From assembly GCA_008360975.2 (NCBI GenBank), contig CM039183.1, positions 12,861,762-12,925,761 of the forward strand: a stretch of 64,000 bases of DNA. The letters are read 5' to 3'. A model generated the notes under the pieces. It was not told where the DNA came from. It saw nothing but the letters and a program-made list of their open reading frames with translations, and ran no database searches. Positions 1 through 11,500 of this stretch are shown in pieces. Position 1 is the stretch's first letter. Each line of letters opens with the position of its first letter. This stretch comes from Lichenostomus cassidix. Taxonomy: Eukaryota > Chordata > Aves > Passeriformes > Meliphagidae. Position numbers and translations under genes: made by a program.

Positions 1-620
1 ATTAATTCCCTAGTAAGAAACACAAACTTTTAATTAAATCTAAAATGATATATCACGCCAGTCATTTTCATAGTAACCTCAGAGACAATCTTTTCTGCAG
101 TACAGAAAGCACTCACATATAAACCCATCATGTCCTTTCATCCTCTTTCTAAAGATAGGATAGAAATGGACAAGTATTTTAAAACCAAAATAAATCTCTC
201 ACTTCCAATATCAGCAGCAATATTTAAATACATTAATAATATTCCACAGGATGCACAAGCCAAAAAATACAACCCTCAAAGAAAGAAAACGAGAAATAAT
301 TTAAACTTTACTGAAAACCCCTTTCCTCCTGCAAATCAGCTGAATAATATATCTAAAATTACCTCTTGACAATTGTGCTTTGCAAATAAGGAAAAAATAT
401 GATGAACATAGCAGAAACATACCTGCTGGTAATAAACAATTGCCATCACTTGGTTAGATCCATAGATTCAGTTTTGTCTGCTATGCCACTATATCCAAAT
501 TCTGGGCAAGAAAAAACGCAGAGAAAATTACAGCTAAAGATATTTTACCTTACCTTGGAAAAGGGGTGTTTATTGATATTGATATTTGCAGACAATAGTT
601 TTTTTTAATTAATCATGCAC
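1..620. other. AT-rich unique sequence, no gene seen
   Basis: I see no repeat family, splice-bounded exon or RNA gene here. Two short open frames (79 and 69 codons) have low-complexity composition typical of chance frames in AT-rich vertebrate DNA. Confidence 0.6.
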
Positions 621-623
621 ACA

Positions 624-800
624 GAGTGCTTTGGGTTGGAAGGGACCTTAAAGATCTTGTCATTCCAACCTCCCTGCCATAGGAAAGGACACCTTCCAGG
701 TGCTGTTCAGAGCCCCATTCAACCAGACCTTGAACACTTCCAGGGATGGGGCATCCTCAGCTTCTCCAGGCAACTTGTTCCATAATACCAACATTAAGTG
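624..800 (-). mobile_element. CR1 LINE, 3'-end fragment
   Basis: CR1 is the dominant non-LTR retrotransposon of birds, usually present as 5'-truncated copies of the 3' end. Read on the plus strand, this segment starts with the near-diagnostic phrase TTTGGGTTGGAAGGGACC. It continues through 'cattccaacctccctgccat', 'ggacaccttccaggt' and 'cagggatggggcatcctcagc', which is the reverse complement of the CR1 3' end, so the element lies on the minus strand with its 3' terminus at the left. The match is clear to about position 790 and then fades, so the 5' truncation point is uncertain and could lie as far right as about 950. The ATTCTATG-type terminal repeats are not recognisable at the left edge ('catgcacacagagtg'), so they are lost or diverged. 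A 97-codon minus-strand frame over this copy is part of the element, not a host gene. Confidence 0.9.
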
Positions 801-3800
801 TTTTATGAGACTTTCCAATGCCAGAATAGCATCTGATTTTAATGGGCATTTTCCTTCTATGTTCAAGAGCTTGTAACTGGGTCTTGGGCACTTCAATTCA
901 TGTAGAGACAAGCTGCAGATCCTAGTCAGATATTTAATGACATGTTTTACCATACAACATTTATTAACTTTCTATTTAATAGTTTATAACTGGAAGCACC
1001 ACTGATGAATACTTCAAGTACATTACTATGTTTTTTCACAACCACAGGCATTTGTTACAGACTCACTGAGATGCTGCAATTAAAAAATCCGACACACATA
1101 TTTCCAATACTAATGTGAATGCATGAACACACACATATATGTATGGGTCAATGAGACATTTCTGCAGGAAAATATATTATAATTTTCTGGAAAAAGTGCA
1201 GGCATATTATTAATTAATTTTTAGCTGGAATAATAGATGCATTGCTGAATTCAGTGTAGACAGAACAAATAAAATGGCTAATATTAGGATTTTGTAGCAC
1301 TGTCTATCAATGTAAATTATTCATATTAGTTGAGATTTTGACAAGCTTTTATGACTCAGGCTGAAATTTTGCTAAGGCAGCTAGTCAATGTGTCACAAAG
1401 AAATATGTCATCTTTCACCAAGCTAAAGAATCAAGAAAACCAAGCACTCTGCTATGAAATTTCAGGTGAGCTTTGTGTCACTGGTACCAGTTATTGCCAA
1501 ATAAGAGTTACATAACATGAAGAGCCCACAGTGGCCAAATCATACAGCTCCTGACAGTCTTGGCTCTTTTTATCTTAACACACACAAACATCTGCATTAG
1601 CTCCTGGAATAATAAAAATGTAGTTTTAATGCTTGCAGACTGGTCAAAGTTTCAGTGACAGTAAAAATAAACCTATAAAAAGTTAACAGACCAATGTTCA
1701 GGCTTAGATGCAGTAATGAATGCATTAAACCGCAGGAGCAAATCCCGAAGAAACATACTGTGCCACACATCTCCCTCTTGTGGAAGGAATCCCAGCTATT
1801 ATTAGCTTAGATGAATCACTAGGGCAGCTGCTCTTGCAAAAAATACCTTTCCAGAAGTAGCCTGAAGATTTTTCTTTTCCTCTTTAAAGTCTCTATTTCT
1901 GGATGATTCCACATACTTGGATATTTGCTTTTGCTGGGATAATCTACTTGCTCAAAACAGTGAGGACTGAAACAAACACCATATGGTTCTTCTCAACTCC
2001 AATCCTCTGGTGATGTTTCTGTAAAAGCGAGGGTCTTCCTATGCATTTAAAGTAATTCCTCATCTGCCTCACACTGGGGAAACATTTCTTATTTCATTAG
2101 GCAAAAATACTCATAGGAAAAAATGTGAATAATGATACAGAGAACATTGACGTGGGAAAAATTCTGTTCAGGAGGGGGCTGGAGAACTCAATTTCATGCA
2201 CATGACAGTCTAGTCCAGTTACTGGAAATGATGGACACATTTCAGTAGGAAAATCTCTGGGTGAAATAAATAAAAAGATGTTTCAGAATTGAGCAGACTT
2301 AAAGTGGCATTCCTACGTAATGTTAGATAGGAAAAACAATTTACACTGGAAATTCAGTAACTTACTATAGCTTTAAACTTCTGTGCCTAATACCCTTGAG
2401 ATAAACTATTACTCCATTGCACTTGAGAAGCTTCCAAGCTGAGGCTTAACATCCTGAATGGCAACTAAGATGACTTGTTTTGGTCAGCCGACTCTTACTG
2501 CAGATGGTCCAGCAGCAAAAACCACTCAAAACATCTGTTCCTGACCTTGACAAAGTATTTCCCAGATTTTTTTTCTGGATTCAAAACAGTGGTATAGAGG
2601 TTAGCATCCTTATTTACTCTTCTAAATATAAAATAGAAATTGGGGAGATTTGGGACTAAGACACACCAGAATGAAAACAAAAATAGGAACCACATCTGCA
2701 GTGTCTGAGCCCATTAGATTGTACTACATAGCAAATACAGTAAGTTTTATTATATAATTTTTATCCACACGGGTAAAAGGTCATAGGAAGAGACACCCTT
2801 TTTGGAGACAATGTGTGGGATTGGATGCAAATCCATTATAGACACCAACAACTTTCAACTTACAGACAAACCCAGAAGAGTGATAATTACATAAGGTATC
2901 ATCATAAAGTGGTATCCTGAAATGAAACAATATTGTGACAGTCAGAAACAAAATTAACATACTTCTCAATAGGCCAGGATTTTTATAAGGAGAATGAGGT
3001 AGCTCCAACATGTCTGATAAACCTGATACTTCAGGATGTTCAGAGTACCAGGCACAAGGCTGTGATGTTGAGCAATCTTTCATTAATCATTGAAATATGA
3101 CTTAAGTTACTTCAGACTAGCCAGCTGTACAGAGAACCTGCTAACTGGAACCTTTGTGAACAAAAATTTCCTGTACCATTTCTTCTGATTACCCCCAGAA
3201 AAAAATCTACATACAAAAAAATGGTCTAGTTTTTGCTCCCTTTTACATGGGAGGTTTTACACTCTTCTCAATGACTTTAAAAGCTCTTGACTAATGTGGA
3301 AGAGTAATGGGATAGACATTAATTATAAACATTTTTCAGAAATTGTGGAACATGTCTTCAAACTGACATAGGTTGTCATAAACCAGCATGTTTTCAAGCC
3401 TGCTTAAAAAGCAAACTTTAAAGACTACCCAGTAGGGTTTTGCTGTCTCCAAATTCTATGCACAGACAATAGCAAACATCCAAATATTTAACAGCTTTAA
3501 TTATTTCCTCCCATATGTTGTTTCCTTCATAATTAATTGTTTAAGAATATCAGACTAAATCAAAGAGGTCAAAAGTCTTTTTGTAATCTTATTTTATCAT
3601 ATGCCATGATTATATTACAACAGAGCAGAGAAGGGTTTTTTTTTATTATTTAATATTCAAGCTGTTTTATCTCTTGCTGACAGCCTGAAATATTTTTATC
3701 CTATTCAGGAAGACTTTTATTTGTGAAAAAAAACTCTCTTGAAAAATAACTGTCTGCTGTTTTCCTGGATGACCTCTTTCAAACCCTTAGATGCAAATAC

Positions 3801-4380
3801 TTAAAAGTCAGAAGTTTCTTCTCTGTGACTCTTTCTAGGAAATAGATTTCCTACCGTTAGTCACCATTTCTTTCATCAGTGCAGAATTATACAGCAGCTG
3901 ACCCATTGTTATGTCACAGATCACCATTTCAGCACAGAATTCTTATTCTGCTTCAGCAAAATGCACACACTGATAAGCACTACACCAAAAGTTGATAGGC
4001 TGTTGATTTAAACTTCCTTCCAGAGCTGCAGTGAGAAATCTTAGTGAACACTGACTTTTTGGAAACGAAATATGACAGCAAACCATAGCCCAGAAAAACA
4101 CTCCCTAAACCAACTGTTTTTATGATATAAAACTTGTTTTATGACTCTTCTATCTTCCCCATCCCAGAGCACTGCCATGCAGGCAACCATGAGTTGATGG
4201 AGAACAGGAAAGCCTGGCAACACACTCATCTCCTTCCATCCCTCTGGATTCTTGGAACAAATCTGTTTTTCGTGGCAAGAGGTAACTTCCTGGGATTGTC
4301 AGAGCAATGCTGTGAGGAATAATTACGCATGTGCCCTAAACATTTTTCTTGACAAAGCATTGCGGGGGAATTAGATTATT
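801..4380. other. Non-coding AT-rich sequence, nothing recognised
   Basis: About 3.6 kb without a convincing exon, RNA gene or known repeat. Open frames are at most 100 codons (minus strand, 2781-3083) and lack family motifs. Short A and T runs occur (for example near 3638-3645), but there is no long microsatellite. Confidence 0.55.
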
Positions 4381-4800
4381 GTTCATGTCCAGGGAGCTGT
4401 GGAGCAGTAGGACAGGATACTCCAGGAGGAGGACTATGAGCCAGAAGTCAAGGTGACCTCTCCACCATCTCCTCTACAGACCCAGAGCACCCAAACAAGA
4501 TTAGTGAGAACTGCAAGTCCAAAGATCCAGGGATCATAAAGCAAGGTGAGAGTCAAAAAAAAGGGAAGCTGCAGTAGTTCACGCTGAGCAGAGAACAAGA
4601 CTGAATACAGCACCCGGAGAAGGAGCCAGCAGCCCAGCAGAACTCAAATAGAGCCCCTGGGCACATAGGGGGTGAGGGGAGCCCCAAGTGAGGCTGGTCA
4701 GGGCCAGAAAACCCTAATAGTGCCCCAAGGGCCCTGAAATTGAGAAAGCTCTTGTCAAGTAAATGTCACCCCCGAGGAGGCAAACAAAGGCTTTGGAAAT
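4380..4800. other. Purine- and GC-richer block of unknown origin
   Basis: This stretch is distinctly richer in G and A on the plus strand than its flanks, with runs such as 'ccaggaggaggactatgagcc' split by 'cacctgggcacataggggg'-like G-rich text around 4650-4690. It has no open frame above 60 codons and no CR1 or LTR signature that I recognise. The composition break suggests an old inserted element (an ERV or DNA-transposon remnant) or a former exon-rich segment, but neither can be shown from the sequence alone. Confidence 0.3.
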
Positions 4801-5790
4801 GAAGCTTAGGGAGGAAACTGCTTGAAGTTCATGTGGCCTGGACTTCAGCTGATCTGAAATAAAGTATAATAAAACTCAGAATCTGGATGTGGAGGATGCC
4901 ATTTCTGCATTCCCACCTTCTTCTGGAGGTAATCCTTCTGTGAACCAGTCAGACAGTGATTCACTTTCACAAACACACAGAAAATACGATACAGTTTCTC
5001 TACAAGAGTGTTGACTATTCCCAGATTTCAGCTGAAAGGATTTGACAAAGGATTATTAATACAACTGTATCTTTTTTTAAAGTAACAGTGCTACAGCCAA
5101 AATCCTGAAAGCTGCATGTGTGATCCAAGGACAGCAATTTCAGTGTGCAGGCCACGTGAAGTTAATATGCATCTCCTGAGCATGCCAGAAGTGAGAGAAA
5201 TGGCTTGACTGCAGCCCTGTGGGAGATCCTGGCCAGTTTTGAGCTCCTAGAAGGCCATTGCAAATTGAAAGTCCCCTTGGATTTCTCTGATTTACAGCTC
5301 AGGCAACCCTCACTGCCTTGAAGCCCTAAAAAAAAGTACACAAAGCTGCTCTGGCCTCTCTCTCCTATGAGGCAAAGCCCCACTGCCTAAGAAAAACACA
5401 GAGAGGAGCTAGCTTGTAGAAGGATTGATTTTGTCTCAAAAGAATTAGTGGCAATAGAAGTGAAAAATACACTTAAAAATCTCTCAAGTAACTACCACTC
5501 AAAGCTACAGGTTTCCTGAGCTAAGTTTTAGTGTTTATAATTTAATTGCTTTACACCTTCCTTTGGTGATATCAGAGGACTGAAAATATTTCTTTTTCTT
5601 ATTCAAACGGAAGCTTGCAGAGAAGATTCATGTAAGTCATATTTTTTCCCCATTTTATCCTGTCAATTCCGCCTACAAAAAAACCCCCTCTAAACTGTGA
5701 TCCTGTTCAGCTGCTATTGGAAATCTTTGACTGAAATCACCCGTGCTGCAAGTATCTCTGTAGCAAAGTATTAGAAAATCGACCACAGGG
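4801..5790. other. Non-coding sequence, nothing recognised
   Basis: Mixed-composition unique sequence with no repeat family, exon or RNA gene that I can support. Confidence 0.5.
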
Positions 5791-6078
5791 AGAGACAGCA
5801 CTGCTGCTCTAATTGGCAATATTTGAACAGCCTGCAGGACTCATGCTGTGGGGCAGAGCCACCAGAGCCATCAACAGGGTAGCACTGGGTGTTTCAGGTG
5901 CTATTCCCACTCGGGGAAGCTTTCCTTGCGGGATGCCAGCACCAGCTCACAGCTCTCCCCCTCACTTCCCGAGATCAACATTTATTTCCCAGGATGTCTG
6001 TCAAAGTGTCAGCATTTCGGTTGCCTGCGGCTGTGAGCTGCTGCACATGGTGTGACACTGGGCCAACAATTGCCTCTG

Positions 6079-6081
<3 letters not shown>
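5791..6081 (+). other. GC-richer block ending at a long A tract
   Basis: About 290 bp of higher GC content, with several CpGs around 5909-5975, ends directly at an uninterrupted run of 45 adenines. All three plus frames stay open for 60-80 codons and overlap each other, which reflects base composition rather than coding. The block followed by an A tract has the layout of a retroposed transcript. However, no AATAAA lies just upstream of the A run and I could not find a flanking target duplication. A simple A-tract expansion next to unique sequence is equally possible. Confidence 0.25.

Positions 6082-6126
<45 letters not shown>
6082..6126 (+). repeat. Poly(A) tract, 45 uninterrupted A
   Basis: Forty-five consecutive adenines followed by A-rich, slightly degenerate sequence ('gcaaataaagaaacaaaac'). 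This is the longest homopolymer in the window. The open frame of terminal phenylalanines on the opposite strand is just this run translated. Confidence 0.97.
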
Positions 6127-6127
<1 letters not shown>

Positions 6128-6129
6128 CA

Positions 6130-8270
6130 AATAAAGAAACAAAACAAACATCCCTGATGGAATGAAATTGAGGTGTTTGGGCTCAGTGCTGAGTTTCATC
6201 CACGGATGGGAAGGCAGGGTGTGGCAGCAGGGTAGCACAGGGCAGCAGGGCATCTCCTGAGCCCCTCTCTGGGGTGTGCATGTCCCTGAAGGAGAAAGAA
6301 AATGCATATTTTGGAAGAGGTCGAGTTAGCACACAGACTACCATTGCATGTGTTTGGCAAGTAAATACCTCTCTGGTTTTTCTTCTTTCAGCAATCCTTC
6401 TAACAGCACAGACATCATCCCATAGAATCTCTCCCAGCACCACTTGTTAAGTAACATTTTTCTGCATAACTGAAATTTAGAAGAAGCAGGTCCAGGGCAG
6501 GCTAAACCAGTGATTATTAATTTTTGCCTTAAGCCATTATACTTTTGATGGCTAAAAATCCATATAAGGCTGTGTTTTAGAAACTAAAATATTTTATGCA
6601 ATATAAAGTCTATTAAAAAAATTCCCTGCTACAACTTAGCCGCTTCAGTTCACACCTTCAAATAAATTGGAGAAAAATTGCATCCAGCTGCTTTTTGACC
6701 TATTCCTCAGTAACACATCTTACCAGGAGTCAAAGAAACTGTCAAAATATGCTAAAGGGAAGAGTGGAATACCTAAGTTCTACCAAATTCACAATATTTT
6801 GCTGAATGAACCAAGTGTGACCCAAAACAGTTTACTCTGAGAAAGAGTTTGAGGAACTTCAGAGTGGTCTGAAAATATAACTTAATAGCACATGACATTC
6901 ACTATTGAGTAACTGAAAGTACTTCACACTCAAGGAAAAAAAAGAACATGCAAAAATTTCTGGGTTCTAAATGACGGCATTTTTTCAAGCTGTAGTATTT
7001 AAATGGAAACCTCTGCCTAGCAAAATATTTTGGATGAGTAAACACACCAGAAATATCTATAGTTTTCCACAGGCAACATACTATATAAGTTCACTTTTAG
7101 ATGTGATAGCACAGAGTATCCTCCATTCAATCAAAAAAAAAAATTTAAAAAGAACCAGTGAAAAAAACATCAGTGACTGGCAATAACTATAATTACCAGC
7201 CTTGGAAAGTTCCCATTTGAAAGAATGGCTTAATGGATTTGGATTACTTGCCTTAGAAAGGTAAGGAGTAAGAAGGTTCATGACAAAAGCATATAAAAAG
7301 ATAATTGGTGAAGAAATGGTAAGAGAGTAACTCTAGTTCACTTTTCAACAAAGGAACAAGGAATCACTTAGTGAGGCTGAAAAAAGGGAAGTCAGGATGA
7401 AAATAAATGCTTTTTATTCACAGAGTGTGATTTTAGGCTTTGGAATTTACTGCCACAGCATGCCTTTGTGGACAAGAGTTTAGCAAAATGTCATAAAAAC
7501 TTTATTATCTAATTGGTAAGAAGAATGTATAGATCTAAATAATGAATGATAACAGAGTTTTGGAAAAGTTAAATATTTTCTCCAGGGAGGTTACTAAACA
7601 GGGGACATGGATATCTCCTATTCCATATTCTTGTATTTCTACAACAGATTTGAGAAAGTATTTTTCAAGAAGCCCATAATAAGTTTAAAAGTTGTTGAAG
7701 TGTTGTATTTTCCACTATTTGGATGAAGACAGGAAGTTTTTGGAGGAGAAAATAAAGACTTAGTGGAAATGGAAAATTACTCACCAAACAGCAGTTCCAT
7801 GACAATTTCAAGTAGCCTATAAGGATATTTTTCCAGTGCAAATGATGAAAAGCTTTTCGGTGAATAGGGAAAATTTAAGGAGTTTTTCAGGTGTCCTATG
7901 TTCATGGAGCTTTATAGGCTCTCATATCTTGAAATTCAATCAATAGAAAGTTATATTTTTGTTATTTTGACAAAGTCATGGACTGCACAACTTGTAGTGA
8001 TACACATATCAAAGGAACTTGTAACACATTCTTGGTATATTTCTCTAACACTGCAGTATGCAGAAGACAGATTGAGGACTTCTATCTCAAATACTTAAAA
8101 GTTTTGTGAATTTTCAGATTGATTGGTTTGAAATTCAAAGGCTTTGTTTGCTGACTATTATTGAAGATTTTTGCAAGAAAGCATTTCATGCATATTTTCC
8201 AAACTCTTCCTACATTCCAAAACCAATTAGTGAAAAAATGTTCAAATACTCCTCTGTGTTCTAGAATATT
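6130..8270. other. Non-coding AT-rich sequence
   Basis: No exon, known repeat or RNA gene recognised. All open frames are 86 codons or shorter and low in complexity. Confidence 0.5.
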
Positions 8271-8272
8271 CC

Positions 8273-8293
8273 CTATATATATATGTATATATA
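8273..8293. repeat. (TA)n microsatellite, left of TIR-like block
   Basis: Imperfect alternating T/A run ('ctatatatatatgtatatata'). A second TA-rich run lies at 8701-8736, so the pair brackets the inverted-repeat block between them. Confidence 0.9.
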
Positions 8294-8700
8294 GGTCATT
8301 TTGGGAAGGGTAATGAAATCCCGAATTGAGAGAAGAAGAGGAAGGAGCGCTTGGGGCAGGAGATATGATCAAATAGAAGGCTGGCAAGAACAAACCTGAA
8401 AATTTGGAAACTGATCGAACTCAAGCAGTGGGTTGGGATGAAAGGAGGGGCAGTGGAAAGAAGCGGTGTTTGCCCGAAATCCACAGGTTGAATTTTTAAA
8501 ATCGGAAAGGAAAGCATCAAGGCGTGTTTGGAGAACAATGGGAGGAAAGGAAAGGCTGGGGGAAAAAATGGGGAAAATTTCACACCAAAGTGCAAACAAG
8601 CAATTGGCATGGCATGAGCTGAAGTGCAGGGGAAAGCACCGAACCTTGCCAAACTGATCCTCACTCAAATCACAAGATTTCATTATCCTTCCTGAGAGGG
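8294..8700. mobile_element. MITE-like block with imperfect terminal inverted repeats
   Basis: The left end reads GGGAAGGGTAATGAAATC (8303-8320). The reverse complement of the right end (8676-8693) reads AGGAAGGATAATGAAATC, so 16 of 18 positions agree. The similarity continues inward with gaps: ATTGAGAGA on the left against ATTTGAGTGA on the right, giving about 40 bp of imperfect inverted repeat at each end. The roughly 400-bp interior is purine-rich, has more CpGs than its surroundings and encodes nothing convincing. TA-rich sequence abuts both ends, which fits insertion at TA by a Tc1/mariner-like transposase, although TA microsatellites make a target duplication unprovable. Alternatives are an ordinary chance inverted repeat or an unrelated GC-richer block. 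The family is not recognised. Confidence 0.4.
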
Positions 8701-8736
8701 TATATATGTAGATATATATATGTGTATATATATATT
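8701..8736. repeat. TA-rich microsatellite, right of TIR-like block
   Basis: Alternating TA with scattered G and GTG ('tatatatgtagatatata' then 'tgtgtatatatatattta'). Confidence 0.9.
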
Positions 8737-10305
8737 TACTGGTATTATGCTCTTTTCTCCTATTTGCGAATATATGTATTAGAAGGTTTTGCTTTCATGA
8801 AAGTTCACAGCTTCTTTGACTTTTCAACGTGGTTGAAAATGGTCAGGTAACACTATGGAGAGTCAGGATGTGTATGAGAAATATTTCAGAACTGCAGGTT
8901 ACCTGCTTTTCTTCCCAATTAACAAATTAAAATGCCTGTAAGAAGAATAATGTCAAAATAATGCAATCATATATTTTTAAGGAAAAGAAAACAGTCTAGT
9001 GTGATTTCTAAGTTATTGATATTTTCATGCTTGATTTATATGGTTTTCTGCCTTCTTAATCACCAAATTCTTCCTCAACATGGATGCATAAAGTATGATT
9101 TGATGGAAAAATAAAATCTGACCAAATTCCAGAATTAATTTAAATTTCTCTCATCAAGATCCTGAATTAATTTTAGATTTAATCTTTGTGTTCAATAAAT
9201 TGATTTATTGAAACCTAAAGTTTGTTTGAATGCTAATTCACCTGACTGAAATAGTGAAGAAATTTAACCCAAACTAATTCACAGTTCTACAGAGAACTGA
9301 GGGATTGATCAAAATACTCTTGTAATATTTGCAGTGTATCATGTACCTATTTATTTTTCTTGAAAGAGTAATGATCATAAGAAAAATAAAAATAGAGACA
9401 CAGGTAAATTATTTATTTTGCATAAACATTTCTTCCTAACATACATGTATCAGTATCACTCAGTAAGTGTATATTTGGAACACATTTACTATGGAATTTC
9501 TTATAGGAATTTTCCTGTGGTATTAAATTTTTTGACAGAAATGCTGCATCATTTACAGGTGTGGTATTGTCACCTCAGAAATGCACATGTAAGAATTGAA
9601 TGGTTTAATGAAGAAGCAACCATTTATTCTTGAAATCTAAAAATCGAATGGTCCCTAAATCACTGGTGATGTGCCTTAGGACATGGTTTTGATGACAATT
9701 TTATACAATATTTGCCATGGGTTCCATCTCTCAGACCTTGTTTTATGGCTGGTGAGTTATCACTTAAGCAAACTGCAAGAACAGAAGAAAAATGAAGAAA
9801 ACCCTGAGCAATGAAAGATAGGTTTTAATGGCCAAAATGAATATAAGCATCAGAAACAAGTGGGTTGAAGTTTATGTTGCTATCATTCTGATATGAAGAC
9901 AACCAGTCTTCCATGGATCTTTCCCCATTTGCAGTCCACAAGAAATACTGAACCACCATGCACACAAAAAGTGTATAAATTTAAACAACGAGCTGCTATA
10001 TTTAGAGGTGTGTGTATGTGGTTCTAGATTTGATTCACAATAAATTTTCTCTGGTGGAGCTGATATTGGGAAAGGATAATTTAAAAATGTAAGCCAGGAA
10101 ACAGGACTTTAATTGAAATACAAACATCGTAAACAAATATATTGTCTTACTTGAACACATTAAAAAATGTAGAGTATTCTCCAGTGTGTACAGCCAGTGA
10201 CTAAGTGCAGACTAAACATTTAGTTTTAAATTTTAAGTTTCTTCCATTTGCAGTGCAATATCAGTGCTGATTTTTTGGCCAATTTTGGCCAATTTTTAGT
10301 CTGGG
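8737..10305. other. Non-coding AT-rich sequence
   Basis: Very AT-rich (for example 8930-9240 and 9340-9420), with no repeat family or exon that I can support. Confidence 0.5.
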
Positions 10306-10386
10306 TTTTTTGTTTGTTTGTTTGTTTTTTGTTTTGTTTTGTTTTTTTTTTTGTTTTGTTGTTGTTTTTTTGTTTTTTTTTTTTTT
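10306..10386 (+). repeat. T-rich (TTTG)n/(TTTTG)n tract
   Basis: About 80 bp of T interrupted only by single G residues: TTTG units first, then TTTTG, then long T runs, with 14 T at the end. It is a simple-sequence tract whose translations (poly-F/V/C or poly-K/T/N/Q) produce spurious frames on both strands. Confidence 0.95.
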
Positions 10387-11162
10387 ACCTAGCAGCAGTG
10401 AAAAGGAAAAAAGGATTCTAATTGAGCTAGGTGAGGGAAGCTTGGGGAAATCACTAGATGTCAGGAACAAAAAAGCCAAATTTACTGAGTCTTTAAGTCT
10501 TGAAGAGCTGTCTCAGGGATGCATCATGCTCATGGAGAGAGGGATTTAGTCCACTTGAGATGGATGGAGCTGCTCTCTGTGAAATTAGAATTCTAGTACA
10601 AGCGACTAATGATTAACCAACTGATGAGAAATTTGAAGGAGGAGGACTCTCTCTTTAGAATTAAGCTGGAAAATATCAGTTAGCCAGGTGCATCATGAAC
10701 AGTTATAATCTAGTGGTAATGAGAGGTTATTCAGTTTGGAGAGGGCGTTGACGGATACACAGTGGGATTTCTAATCCTGTGGGAAAGAAGTCTATTAACT
10801 CATCTTTGTAATTCAGCTCCCATTAAGCTTTATTCATAATACCATAAATTATATGAAAGTATATCCCACCAACAGCCCAAAACCAATGTCAAAACTGTAA
10901 TTTAATGAGAGATCTTAAACATTTGAATAATGTTACTGAATTTCCTGAGTTTATGAGCATTCTCAAATTTAAGCATATAGGCAAAAATGTACAAATCTCT
11001 TCCCACATAAGCACTTTTATTCACCTTTGTGTTTCCAGGAATTACCACTATTTTTTTTTTTTTTTTGGTCCTCTCTCCACAGACAGTTTGTGTTCCTTAA
11101 AAAATTTCTGATCCCTTCTTCATTTTATTCTTTGTCACAGACAAAGAAGCTGACTTTTCTGC

Positions 11163-11215
11163 TTTCATTCCAGAATGAAATTTTTCATTCCATAATTTTT
11201 TATTCTGGAATGAAA
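11163..11215. repeat. Short inverted repeat, 14-bp arms
   Basis: The left arm TTTCATTCCAGAAT (11163-11176) and right arm ATTCTGGAATGAAA (11202-11215) are exact reverse complements around a 25-nt AT-rich loop. The loop repeats the CATTCC word. The structure is too short and AT-rich to call a functional RNA. Confidence 0.85.
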
Positions 11216-11426
11216 TGCTAGAAGCCTTTTCCAGCTCTTAGAATGGCTGAAAAGAAGCAGGAATACCACACTACCATTATACACATCCCAACCAACCAGA
11301 AACAGCCCTGTAATTCTTTACAGAACAAAAAAATAAAAATGAACTATGAAAATCATGTTAAACTTTTTTTGTGTGACCTAGAAGATATGCATCTATTTCA
11401 AATAACAAATGATACAATGCTGCATG

Positions 11427-11500
11427 AAAACCAAACCAACCAAAAAAACCAAAACACAACCAGAAAATCCACAAAACCCCAAAACAACAACCCAACCAAA
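11427..11500 (+). repeat. A/C-rich low-complexity stretch
   Basis: Runs of CCAAA and CCAAAA words ('aaaccaaaccaaccaaaa' and similar) over about 75 bp. Its translation is rich in N, Q, K, T and P and is not a gene. Confidence 0.85.

Noticed and set aside
660..953. 97-codon minus-strand frame as a host gene
   Set aside because: Its distal (3') half, about 660-790, is the translated 3' end of a CR1 retrotransposon copy; no conserved host domain is present.
6080..6307. Frame ending in a long phenylalanine run
   Set aside because: It is the opposite-strand translation of the 45-A tract.
8296..8683. Overlapping 122- and 104-codon minus frames as proteins
   Set aside because: They are translations of the pyrimidine-rich strand of the MITE-like block (F/P/S-rich) with no motifs.
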